In this document: piece by piece, positions 37,281 through 48,376 of the stretch
How the letters are laid out: each line of letters begins with the position of its first letter
How positions within the stretch are numbered: the stretch's first letter is position 1
Assembly: GCA_947683625.1 (NCBI GenBank)
Contig: CANTUR010000156.1
Location: 1,736,001 to 1,800,000, forward strand
From: Mallotus nudiflorus
Lineage: Eukaryota > Streptophyta > Magnoliopsida > Malpighiales > Euphorbiaceae
DNA: 64,000 nucleotides
Reading direction: 5' to 3'
Notes under the pieces: model-generated
Told to the model about the DNA's origin: nothing
Databases searched by the model: none
The model's input: the letters and a program-made list of their open reading frames with translations, nothing else
Position numbers and translations under genes: made by a program

Positions 37281-38700
37281 CCTCTTAGCAGAAAGCTATG
37301 ATCATTGAAATGGATGCCTTGCATAAAAAACAACACATGGGTTCTAGTTCCCCCATCTTCTTCAGGCAATATGGTTGGTAATAAATGGATTTACAAAATA
37401 AAATAAAAAGTTGATGGTGAGATTGGTTGCTCGCGGGTATACTTAAGAATATAGTATAGATTATGTGGAGACGTTTAGTCCAGTTGTCAAACTATTCTCT
37501 CAATTAGAGTCTCAAAAAATTGGAATCTTCACCAATTGGATATAAGTAATGTTTTTCTAAATGGTGACTTGGAAGAAAATGTCTATATAGTGAAACCATA
37601 GGGGTTTGTAGATAAAACTTATCCTTATTATATTTATAAACTCAATAAGTCTCTTTATGGCTTAAAGCAAGCACCACGTGCTTGGTATTAAAAGCTTAGC
37701 ACCTTTTTACTCTTTATTAGGTTTGTTAACTCAAATGTCTATCCTTCTTTATTTTTATACAAACATGGTACTAATCATTGTTTCTTGTTATTGTATATGG
37801 ACAATGTCATTGTTATAGGAAATAATTGAGAACATGTTCAGCATCTCATTAACAAACTCTCTAACTCTTTGTGACTTTGGTAGGCTCCATTACTTCCTTG
37901 GCCTTCAAGTTTAGTATTGCAACAATGGTATTATGCTTTCTCAATAATCATATCTTCAAGACCTTTTATAAAACTCAGGATTGGCAAATTTGAAACCATG
38001 CTACACTCCAATGGTTTCAAGTTCTCCCATCTCCAAGCATCATGGTTAATCCTTATCCTTTAAAGAAGTAACTCGATATTGAATAATATATGGGAGATTA
38101 TGCAACTCTAACACAACTAAACTTGTCATTCTATGTGAATATGCTATGCATGTTCATGCATCATCCAATGGATGTCTATTATAAAGCTCTTACATGTGTG
38201 CTACATTATATTAAAGCTATTGTTCATCAAAGCTTATTTTTCAAATTTGTTCAGTCACCTCATCTTGTTGGTTATGTAGATTGAGCAAGTTGCTCAAATA
38301 ATAAGAGGCCGATGAAATGTTATTTAATTTTTCCTGGTTCAAATTTGATTTCATGGAACTCATGCAAGCATAAAATGGTTGTTCATTCTTGAATCGAATC
38401 AGAGTTCAAGGCAGTCACAAATATCAGTGTTAAATTAAAGAGGCTTTGGAGTTTACTTATTGAACTTTGCAAAAATCTACTAAGTCCCCCGTATGTCTGG
38501 TGTGACAATATCAGAGCAGTCTTTCTCTTATCAAACCTAATCTTCCAAATAAGAATGAGATATATGGAAATGGACTTCCACGTTGTCTGCGATCAGGTTC
38601 TTCACAAATAGCTCACCATTTTTGCCATCTCTTTATTAGATCAAATCATATACTTGTTAGCTAAACCACTATAATTTTTGATGTTCCTCCATTTATGAAA
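37281..38700 (+). pseudogene. Copia A reverse transcriptase and RNase H, degenerate
   Basis: Recognisable pieces: NKWIYKIK near 37380, LYGLKQAPRAW near 37655, and the catalytic box YMDN at 37794-37805, where the second Asp of YxDD is Asn. GRLHYFLGLQV-like sequence is near 37880. RNase H pieces follow near 38280-38600. The catalytic change plus multiple shifts make it dead. Confidence 0.82.
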
Positions 38701-38744
38701 CAAGCTTTGAATGGCTAGTAGCCCCCTTTCAGCCTGAGGGAGCA

Positions 38745-38903
38745 TGTCAACAATAGTTTAGTCTAATATAAACTCTATCTTCCATATGTATTTATTTAGG
38801 TTGTCACTTTAGTATTATCTTTTTGTTATATCATCTCTTGTATTTATACTTTATGCTAAACTAAATGAAGATACAAGTTACAACTCTAAATATATCTTTG
38901 ACT
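38745..38903 (+). repeat. Copia A 3' LTR
   Basis: Starts TGTCAACAATAG and ends ATCTTTGACT. It is followed by AATTG, the right target duplication. Confidence 0.88.
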
Positions 38904-38971
38904 AATTGTAATAATTGTGTTATTTTTGTCTCTTCCACATCTCTAGCTTCTTAGTACCTAATAACGTTAGA

Positions 38972-39094
38972 TGGACATACATGAAGGTTTCGGGAGATTT
39001 TTTTATGCCAATCTCATCTATGGTGCATTCTTGGGTGCCAAACATGCTTTAGAGGTAATGATTCCAAAGAAGAAAGCATGTAATTCTTTATAAT
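38972..39094 (+). pseudogene. SDR exon-2 remnant, second copy
   Basis: Encodes NLIYGAFLGAKHA followed by a VMIPKKK-like stretch. This matches residues ~127-147 of the SDR at 21486 (VYGGFLGAKHAS, VMIPEKKG). Similarity stops near 39094 and the frame closes. If copia A and the foldback element are removed, this remnant would lie about 1 kb downstream of the SDR gene, so it is a broken tandem paralog. Confidence 0.75.
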
Positions 39095-39308
39095 AGAGGT
39101 GTGCATCACTTATTTAACATCAAAACATATTGTCATGACATGTATAGTTAAAAATGTTGTTATTAATTTGTAAAATTAATTTTTATATGATATAAAAGGT
39201 GAGAATTATATTTTTAATTATCATGTAAATTGATAATTTGTTTAGAAATATTGATTAATTAATCAGCATAAAAATTTTGATTTTGAATCTTAAAAAGGCC
39301 TAGAAAAA

Positions 39309-40184
39309 GGTTAAATGTATGGGTGGGTACCTAACTTTGCACTTATTGCATTTTTGGTACTAAAGTTTAATTAGTTTCTTTTCAAGTATCTAACTTTGAT
39401 TTAAGTATCATCCGATAGTGACTTAGTGGCGAGATAATGACATGGTAGTCAATAATAAAACATTCAGGGAATATTCACCATGTCACCCATGCCTAATAAT
39501 TAATTTTTAGCATCTAATTCATATGAGGGTATCAAACTTTATTTTTATTTCAATTTAGTTACCAAACTTTTTTTTATCTTTTTAGATACCAAACTTCTAT
39601 TTAATTTCATAACAATCACTTAAAATGTTTCTGGTACTTAAGTAATCCATAATTACTATTTTAATACAAAATAAAAGTTTTTGTTTTCAAATATGCCTAT
39701 ATTTTCTATACGTTTATAGGAAATAAGGAAAAATTTGAAACTTATTTCGATTATACTTAATAAAAGTAAACTTACCTTAAGTGGTATCATTGCCTATAAG
39801 AAGTAAACTTTTAAACTTTCTAAAATTTATTGACTAAATTAAAAAGATAAGGAGATTAAGGAATTAAAATGGTTTTTAAGGAAAATTTATAAGACTACAA
39901 ATTTTTAATAGTATCCTTTTTGAAAAAAAAAATGAAGTTAGGTCACCAAAAAGAAACAAAAGTAAAGTTAGGTGATCGCCACTGCAGTTAACCCCAATAA
40001 ATTGATGATTAGGCATGGGTGAATATTCTATTGTTGGTTGCCATATCATCATCTTGCCATCAGGTCACTGGCAGATGATAGTTAAATCAAAGTTAGGTAC
40101 TTGAAAGGAAATCTATTAAACATGAGTACCTAAAATATAATAAGTGTAAAGTTGGGTACCCACCTATACATTTAATTTAACCCT
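39309..40184. mobile_element. Second Mutator-like foldback element
   Basis: The left end GGTTAAATGTATGGGTGGGT is the inverse of the right end (ACCCACCTATACATTTAATT). The ends pair over about 190 bases, with blocks such as CAAGTATCTAACTTTGATTTAA at 39385 inverted near 40083. Flanks CTAGAAAAA (39300-39308) and TTAGAAAAA (40185-40193) give a 9-bp target duplication with one transition. The interior is AT-rich and non-coding. The right arm alone is also present at about 60668-60770. Confidence 0.72.
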
Positions 40185-40600
40185 TTAGAAAAATAATGCA
40201 CCCACTAATTTCTAGCAGGCCATTATTGATTGCAAGATACCATCAAATAAATCAATAAGTCAGTCCTTAATGAATTTGTAAGGATGTTAACTTCTTATGT
40301 CAATGATGGCTATATATTTGAACCAACAATTCCATTTTCAATTGATTTTAATGGATGTAAGAAATTCATATGATATTCTAGATACATATTAAATTCTTTT
40401 TTATCTAATTCAAATTATTTTTGAAAATTCTTAAACTATTTCAACAATAGAGGGCTTAACACTCTTACAAAACTAGATATTTTCATCAAAAATTGAAATT
40501 AATAAAATATTTATTTTTATTTTCTGGACTATAATAGTAATGGAAATTTTTTTCAAGGATGGAAATTAAATGCTTGGAAACAAAGTTAAGGGTATATAGG
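40185..40600. repeat. Duplicated spacer, copy A left part
   Basis: Matches about 60765-61185, from AGAAAAATAATGCACC through GTTTGGAAACAAAGT. It ends in ATAGG, the target duplication of the following LTR element. Together with 47116-48376 it forms one unit of a segmental duplication. Confidence 0.8.
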
Positions 40601-42666
40601 TGTGAGTGACCTTTTTGCATTTTGCGTCTCTTGTTTTTTGGTTTCGAGACTAATTGGTTCCATAAGGGTCTTTTTATTTCTGAGGGACATGACAACTTTA
40701 TCGAATAAGGACAAATGATTTGTCTCAGGAGGAACAAGATGCTTTTTAAAATTTTTGGAGTCACCACCCGATTTTTAGAAAATTAGGAAAAGAAAGGGAC
40801 AACATCAGGTCACTCAACGAGTATTGCCCCCATTAGAGATTTTTAGGTTTGGGGGATCGTATCTACTTTTTGACTATTTCTAATTATATGATTTTTGATG
40901 TATAACTACCACAACACCCTAGTTTTGGTAATGATAATTTGTATAGTGTTCACATAATTTATCAAATATTGAAAGATAATAAAGCTGAAGGACATTATTA
41001 TTACATTGCTTTCCTAATAAAATACATATAAAAGGAAAAAAAGATTGCAAAGAAGTAAAACTAATTTTAAATATGGTGAATCAGCAAGGTAAATATGACC
41101 ATTCACACAGCTTGGTCGATCACATGAATAATGGGATAAGCAATGGACAGTTGATTATTTGAAAGAGTAAGTGAAATGTAGATGATTTTGCATGCTTACA
41201 GTGATTATTTATGCTATGATGATAATATAGGGGATCCATAATGTCATTATTAGACTATAAACATGATGACTCTATTCTAGGATATGAACTCTTCACATTA
41301 TTATTCATATAGCATGCAAAATTTGCTAGTCTCATTACACAAGCACAATAGTATTCCCAAATGTTAGTGATGATAAAATAAAAGGCAATGAAATAAAAGA
41401 AACATGCTAAAATGATTGTGTGGCATAATAGTATTCCTAAATGCTAGTGATGATAAAATAAAAGGCAATGAAATAAAATAAACATGCTAAAATGATTGTG
41501 TGGTTTTCATACTCGACTAAGCTTGTGTAGGTTTTGAAGTTTTAGCTTCGAGGGATTATCAAGCTTTCCTCATCGAGAGGTTCAAAATGACAACAGAATG
41601 ATGCTAGTTTATATACCTTTAAAGTGTGCTTTGATAAATATGAGGCTTGGTCTGGTGGAAAAGAGGTCTAATCTCCTAACAAAAATATAGTGGAAGAGCA
41701 AAAACTATGTGGAAAAGGTTTCCAGCACCTTCGATCGAATAGATTTTTAAGTGTGTGTGTGATTCCACTTGCTCCCCCATTAGAATGGGCTGTGGAGATA
41801 TCTATTTATAATGAAAAAATGTGTGGAATATGGGGTATAGGTATGGTCACACACATGTCCTTAGGACGGAGCACATGACCACCTGAAGTGTTCATGACTA
41901 TGCGCTGGTATGTGGCCACACAGCTTACGCATGGTTTCTTGCAATTTCACTCATTATGCACTCCATCTGAGGTTTATGAAGGCTTTTTTAAGGTTGGTTC
42001 CTAGGTTTTTAGGCCTTCTGGACATGTTTCTAAAGTTTATTTTGTTAAATTCGGCCTCAATTTTAGCGTGTGACACCCAAGGGTGTTTATGCACTCTTTT
42101 GAGTGATACATGCTAATCCATAGTTTATTTTGGACTATTCTGGGACCACTCTTAAAGGTTTTGGAGCCTTCCAGATGTGTTTCCAAAGTATGTTTTGTCT
42201 AGTTTGGCTTTGATTTTAGCACATGACACCTAGGGGTGTTTATGTCTTTACACGTACTTCTAAACAATACGCGCTGGTCCTTGGGTTATGTTGGACTATT
42301 CTAGAACCACTTTTGATGGTTTTGGAACCCTTCGAACATGTTTCTGAAGTTTGTCTTATTAAAATCAATTTTCATTATTTCACAAAGTTGGGTCACAATT
42401 TAACAAAATGAACATCAGTCTAATAAGCTAAGTGTTCTGAGAAAGGAATTCTCATAATAAGTTTTTAATTGTTTTAATAATTTGTATTTCATAAGGTCAG
42501 AGCATAACTTAATGGCTCAGTGATTGATTTTGCACATTGGTGGGATCAGGTAGGTCTTCTAAGGTTGCACACTTTAGAGTTGTTATGAATGAGCAAACTT
42601 TAGTCATATCAGAAGTTTGTTTCATCATTGGACTTTTTTAGGGACATTCTAATTTAAGGTATGATA
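40601..42666. repeat. LARD 5' LTR
   Basis: Contains an 80-bp tandem duplication (41344-41423 and 41424-41503) that the 3' LTR has only once (near 45897). The short frames at 41690-42411 are LTR sequence. Confidence 0.85.
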
Positions 42667-42800
42667 GTTGCACCTACTTTGCGTGTGTTGCATAACCACT
42701 TAGTGCTAGTGTCAATACATGTGAAGTAAATACAAAGATTCAAAAAATAATTTTTTAAACAGAGAGGTACTTACTTGAGTGTTGCAGTATTAGGATATTG

Positions 42801-43605
42801 CTATTACAACCTTTTTAGGTATAAAGTGAATAGACAAATGCTACTGGTATAATCTTTTCAGGTGTCAAGCGAATAGAATCATACCACTATAACCTCTTCA
42901 GGTGTTAGACAAATAGAATCATGCCACTATAATAACTTTAGGTATTAAGCAAATAGAATCGTGTCATTATAACCTCTTTAGGTGTCAAGCAAACTGAATC
43001 ATGCCACTATAACCTCTTCAGGTGTCAGCGAACAAAATCATGCCACTATAGCCTTTTTAGGTGTCAGCGAAAAAAATCATGCCACTATAGCCTTTTTAGG
43101 TGTCAGGCGAATATAATCATGCCACCATAGCCTCTTTAGGTGTTAGGTGAATAGAATCATGTTACTATAACCTCTTCAAGTGCCAACATATAAAATCATG
43201 CCATTATAATCTCTTCAGGTGTCAGACAAACAGAATCATGCCACTATACCCTCTTCAAGTGTGAAGTAAACAAAATCATGCCACTATAAACTCTTTAGGT
43301 GTTAGGTAAGTAGAATCATACTACTATAACCTCATTAGGTGTCAAGTAAATGAAATTATGCCACTATAACCTCTTTAGTTGTCAAGCGAGTAGAATTATG
43401 CCACTATAACCTCTTCAGGTGTCAGGCAAATAAAATCATACAACTATAACCTCTTCAGGTGTTAGGTGAACATAATCTTGCCACTATAACCTCTTCAGGT
43501 GTTAGGTGAACATAATATTGCCACTATAACCTCTTCAGGTGTTAGACAAATAAAATTATGCCACTATAACCTCTTTAAATGTCAGGCGGATAGAATTATG
43601 CCACT
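42801..43605. repeat. 40-bp tandem repeat array inside the LARD
   Basis: About 20 imperfect copies of a ~40-bp unit of the form ACTATAACCTCTTCAGGTGT followed by CAGGCGAATAGAATCATGCC. Units vary by a few substitutions and single-base indels. It occupies one third of the internal region. Confidence 0.92.
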
Positions 43606-45066
43606 CGGGCATTTTTGGCTTTGATTTGGGCTTGGAGGATTTTAGCTATGGTACTATCAATGAGCAACTTTTGGATCCTCTCTCTTAGCCTATCTTTGAA
43701 TTGCTAATAAGAAGTATCTTTTTGGTCACTCATGTTTGGTGTCTGATTCCTATACATTTATTAAGGTTAGCTAAATGAATGATGCATGATGTGTGCCTAC
43801 AAGAGAAAAGGGTGAGCATGTATGCATGGAGTGGATGCAAAATCCTATAATGAAAGATGATTATTCCTATAAGAAATAGTGGTTAGTACGTGCTTATTTA
43901 CATGTATAATATGTATGCATGATTAAAGCTGGTTAGTTGTTCCTGTATAGTAAACAAACTAATCATAAGCAAGCTCTTGTTTCCATCCTTATTTCTCTAT
44001 AAGGTTATTCAGTCCATTTCCTAGGTAGGTTTTAAACTTTTAGTCATTGAGGGACTATGGTTCCGCTCTTGGAACTAGGTTGTTTTGATTTATGTTAATC
44101 AGAACTAAAGGGTAAACTGAAGAATGATACTAAAATGTGCTTGAGGTAAACATATGATGTCGATGTGAAGGTCAATTGTTAGGCTTCAAATGATGTATAG
44201 AGCTCGTATGCATAGGACCATGGTCAGTTAGAGGGAGCCTGAGTTGTTGCCCCGATATTGATATTTAATATGTTTACTGGGAGTAATGAAAGTATTATTC
44301 AATAGTTTGTGATTTGATTTTGTTGACATAAAGTTCCATAATCTAGTTGGATTCCTAACCCATTCATTTAACTTGATAAGGATAAATGGATGACATCTCA
44401 TAGGTTCCATCATTAAGGGATGTCGTTATTTGTTAGTTTACATAGAGTATTCAAGTTGAGGTAAATGATTCTTATCATTCCTCATGCTTTGGACTCATAC
44501 AAGGTAGATAGAATCATATGGTCTTGAGCCTGAATATTCTATGGAAATTGACATTACAACATCATTCGATGATAGACATTAGGAGAGTCATGTCATTTTA
44601 TGAATATTAGGTCAGACAGATAATGTTAGACAGGGATAACATGCATAACTTAGTGGACTCCTAGTGGATGTTACTATTAGTTTATCTATATGAGTTGAGC
44701 TAGGGTGAAAGGATTCCTTTAGCGAGAATGCCCCTATATGACTAGGGTTACAGACTCCAGTTAATGAGTCTAGCATTCTTTTAATGACTCAGTCGCCTCC
44801 CTTTAGGACTTAGGTTACATACTCTGGTCAAATGAGTCCAACGAATGTATGAGTAAAAACTAAATGTGATAATACTATATCTTCATCACCTAATAACTCA
44901 AGTGGAATTATGGTAGTGATATCATTTAGTATTATTGAGGCTTTTATGGTCCATTGGTGCACATGTGATATGTGGTATAGATGCAGTAGTCATTTTTGAG
45001 TTGATCTCTCTTACTTAGAAGTCCCCAATGGAGTCATTACTTAGAAGTCCTAAGTGGAGTCACCAT
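43606..45066. other. Non-coding interior of the LARD
   Basis: No gag, pol or other gene was recognised. Around 44930-45066 the sequence repeats TACTTAGAAGTCC-like blocks just before the 3' LTR. No clear polypurine tract was seen. Confidence 0.65.
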
Positions 45067-47115
45067 TGTGAGTGACCTTTTTTCATTTTGCCTCTTTTGT
45101 TTTTTGGTTTCGAGATGAATTGGTTCCATAAGGGTCTTTTTATTTCTAAGGGTTATGGCAACTTTACCAAATAGGGATCAATGATTGATCTAGGGAGGAA
45201 TGAGATGCTTTTTTTTTATTTTGTGGAGTCACCACTTGATTTTTAGAAAATTGAGAAAATAAAGGGACAACATTGAGTCACTGAGCGAGTATTGCCCCCA
45301 GCAAAGATTTTTAGGTTTGGGGGATCACATATTCTTTTTGACTATTTCTCATTATACAAGGTTTAATGTATAGCTACCACAATACCCTAATTTTGTTAAT
45401 GATAGTTTGTATAACATTCACATAATTCATTAGATAGTGGAAGATAATAAAGCTGAAGGATATTATTATTATATCACTTTTTTAATAAAATACATATACA
45501 AGGAAAAAAGATTATGGAGAAATAAATCTAATTTTAAATATGATGAATCTACAAGGTAAATAAGACCATTCACATAGTTTTCTTGATCACATGAATAATG
45601 GGATAAGCAATGGACACTCGATCATTTGAAAGAGTAACCAAAATGTAGATGATTATGCATGCTTGCAGTGATTATTTATGCTATAATGATAATATAGGGG
45701 ATGCATGATGTCATCACTGGACCGAAAATATGATTACTTTATTCTGGGATATGAACTCTTCACATTATTGCTAATTACGATTGTGGTTTCATGTTTTGAA
45801 ACTAGAGATGTGGAATGATGATTTAAAATGAGCATAATAAAGTATAGATTATTCATATAGTATGCAAAATTGCTAGTCTCATCACACAAGCATAACAGTA
45901 TTCCCAAATGCTGGTGATGATAAAATAAAATGCAATAAAATAAAATAAATATGCTAAAATGATTGTGTAGTGCTCAAACTCGACTAAGCTTGTGTGGGTT
46001 TTGAAGCTTTAGCCTTGAGGGATTATTAAGCTTTCCTTATTGAGAGGTTCAAAATGACAATAAAATAATGCTAGTTTTTATACTTTTGAAGCATGCTTTG
46101 ACAAAGATGAGGCTTGGTTTGGTGGAAAAGAGGTCTAATCTCCTAAGAAAAAGACAATGAGAGAGTATCTAGAAAAGGGTTTCCAGTGCCTTCTATAGGA
46201 TACATTTTTTTACTATATGTGTGCTTCCATTTATTGTTCCCCTCAAAATGGGGGGTGGAGGTGCCTATTTATAGTGAAAAATGTGTTGAATAAGGGAGTA
46301 TAGGCATGGTTATGCATGCATCCATAAGATAGAGTGTGTAACCACATGAAGTGTGTATGACTGCTCGCTTAGCGTGTGGCTTTATGTGCTCACACATGAT
46401 TACATGCACGTTCACCCATTATGCACTCCATTTGGGGCTTATGCGGGTTTCTCAAGGTTGGTCCTTAGGGTTTTTAGGCCTTTTAGATGTGTTTTCAGAG
46501 TCTATTATGTTAAATTTGGCCTCAATTTTAGCACGTGAAACCTAGGGGTGTTTACGCACACTTTTGAGCAATACACACTAATCTTTAAGTTGTTTTGGAC
46601 TATTTCAAGACCACTCCTAAAGGTTGAAGGTGTTTTTGAAGTTTATTTTGTCTAGTTTGGCTTCAATTTTAGTGCATGACACCTAGGGGTGTTTATGGCT
46701 TCACGTGCACTTTTAACGACACGTGCTGATCCTCGAGTCATGTTGGACTATTCTGGAACCACTTCTGGAGGTCTTAGAGCCCTTCGAATTTGTTTCTAAA
46801 GTTCGTTTTGTCAAAATTGATTTTTTTTTTCACAAAATTGGGTCCCAATCTAATAAAATGAACACCGATCCAACAAGTTGAGTGTTTTAAGAAAGGAATT
46901 CTTGGAATAAGCTTCTCATTGTTTTAATAATTTGTATTTCATAAGGTCAAAGCATAACCTAATGGCTTGGTGATGGATTTTGCACACTGGTAAGGTCAGT
47001 TACTTCTTCTAAGGTTGCACACTCCTGAGGTGTTATGAATGAGTAGGCTCTAGTCATCTCGGAAGTTTGTTTCAACATTGGACCTTTTTGGGGACAGTCA
47101 AATTGAGGTATGACA
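45067..47115. repeat. LARD 3' LTR
   Basis: Counterpart of 40601-42666. It has an extra ~80 bp near 45765-45850 and lacks the 80-bp duplication. Short frames at 46351-46545 are not genes. Confidence 0.85.
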
Positions 47116-47191
47116 ATAGGAAATTCGGATAGTTAAATTTGAGGTATAACAATAGGAAATTCCCTTACCATGTACAACACTGTTCATATAG

Positions 47192-47237
<46 letters not shown>

Positions 47238-48376
47238 AAGAAGTACAATACCTCATTACACTACATTATGACACTTGGCAACAAATATTCTTCTCCCTTA
47301 TTTCCACAGACAATTTAATGAAAAGGTGTCCATCCATAAAAATCTTTCTTTTATTATCTTTTAAAACAAATTTCTTCCACTTCTTGTATCTTTTTCATAG
47401 GCTATTTAATGAAAAGGTGCCTATTCATAAAAATCTTTCTTTTATTATCTTTTTAAAAATCCACATACAACTTAATGAAAAGGTATCTATTACTAAAAAT
47501 CTTTCTTTTATTATTTTGTAAAACCAATTTATTCTCTTAAAAATTTGTTACACCCTCTGCAAGTTTTTCTATCCTTCCATTTTATAAAATTCATGTAAGT
47601 TTCTTAGTATCATAATTCAAATTCATGTATTACAATTATTTTTAAAAACATCCACACTAAAGGGGTATTGACTAGTTTAAATTAAAATACATGTGACAAA
47701 AACTTGAATTCATATTCATCTTGTTTGTTAATTATGGACTTTTCTTAATATATTATAGGATCATATTTATTAATCACTAAAAAAAAAAATTTTTTTTTTT
47801 TGCTCTGAAGTTATTTTAATCAATTTTTTAAAAGAGAAGAAATAACTTATGAAATTTTTGAAACTTTTTCATTTAATAATTTAAGTATCCGATAGTCATA
47901 AGATCCGACTATCTAATACTGATTAATTGAGAGTTGGTCAATGGCCAGTCAATAAATTACTATTGAATGTTGTTGACTAAGTTTGCTCCCTTTTTCTAAC
48001 TTATATTAAATTTACATCATGAACAAAATAATAAAAAAAAAATTAGGTCACCATGACAAGGGGGTGAGTCTTGTCTTCTTAGTGTCGAAAGGAGTATTAG
48101 CCTTATGAGATTACAAGGTGACAAACAGAGCTTAGAAACATTGTGTGGCCATATTTCCATTGAAGATGAGGAAGAGGGAGGCCTAATAGTTAAAGGCAAT
48201 GGTGGAAAAATATAAAAGAAATAATTAAAAAGGTAAAAACTAATAAAATATAATAAAAAGTAATGGAAAAAATATAAAGTCAAAAAAGATATGGATGAAA
48301 ATTTTAAAAATTAAGAGTATATGATCCTTTTACAATTTCATCCTTGAGAAAGTGATGATATTTTAGTTGAGTCCAT
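47116..48376. repeat. Duplicated SDR upstream region, copy A right part
   Basis: Matches about 61186-62330: a (TA)n tract (47193-47230), GAAGTACAATACCTCATTACA, and three imperfect copies of a TTAATGAAAAGGT...AAATCTTTCTTTTATTAT unit at 47311-47520. The GGGTGAGTCTTGTCTTCTTAGT block of the SDR promoter follows. Similarity ends at TTGAGTCCAT near 48376, just before where the TATA box and exon 1 would be. A Tat/Ogre-like fragment follows. Confidence 0.8.

Larger units (their letters stand above)
24157..38903 (+). mobile_element. Copia element A (outer element of a three-layer nest)
   Basis: Short ~160-bp LTRs (24157-24316 and 38745-38903), each starting TGTCAACA and ending TGACT. They are flanked by AACTG and AATTG, a 5-bp target duplication with one transition. 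The PBS is at 24317. Gag and protease precede, and integrase to RNase H follow, a large insertion (copia B, 25666-35815). Without the insertion the element is ~4.6 kb, a normal size for Ale-like copia. All coding parts carry stops and shifts. Confidence 0.9.
40601..47115. mobile_element. Non-autonomous LTR retrotransposon (LARD-like)
   Basis: Two direct ~2.05-kb LTRs (40601-42666 and 45067-47115) start TGTGAGTGACC and end ATGATA or ATGACA. They are flanked by a perfect 5-bp duplication ATAGG (40596-40600 and 47116-47120). The 2.4-kb interior has no gag or pol and contains a 40-bp tandem array. The paralogous locus near 61185 lacks the element, giving an empty site. LTR blocks such as GGAGTCACCACCCGATTTTT recall Tat/Ogre-group LTRs, so a partner of that group is possible (inference). 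Confidence 0.85.

Noticed and set aside
41690..42411. Three short frames in the LARD 5' LTR
   Set aside because: They are not maintained as a set in the 3' LTR and have no recognisable content.
42801..43605. CRISPR-like array
   Set aside because: Units are contiguous degenerate tandem repeats with no unique spacers, in a plant LTR element.
47318..47521. Repeated Lys/Phe-rich frame, also at 61259-61507
   Set aside because: It follows a three-copy tandem DNA repeat upstream of SDR copies; no start context or domain.
48017..48283. Minus-strand frame with TIRPPSSSSSMEIW, with a similar frame at 62018-62230
   Set aside because: Similarity reflects duplicated promoter DNA; the frame is not kept in the upstream region of the intact SDR gene near 21290.
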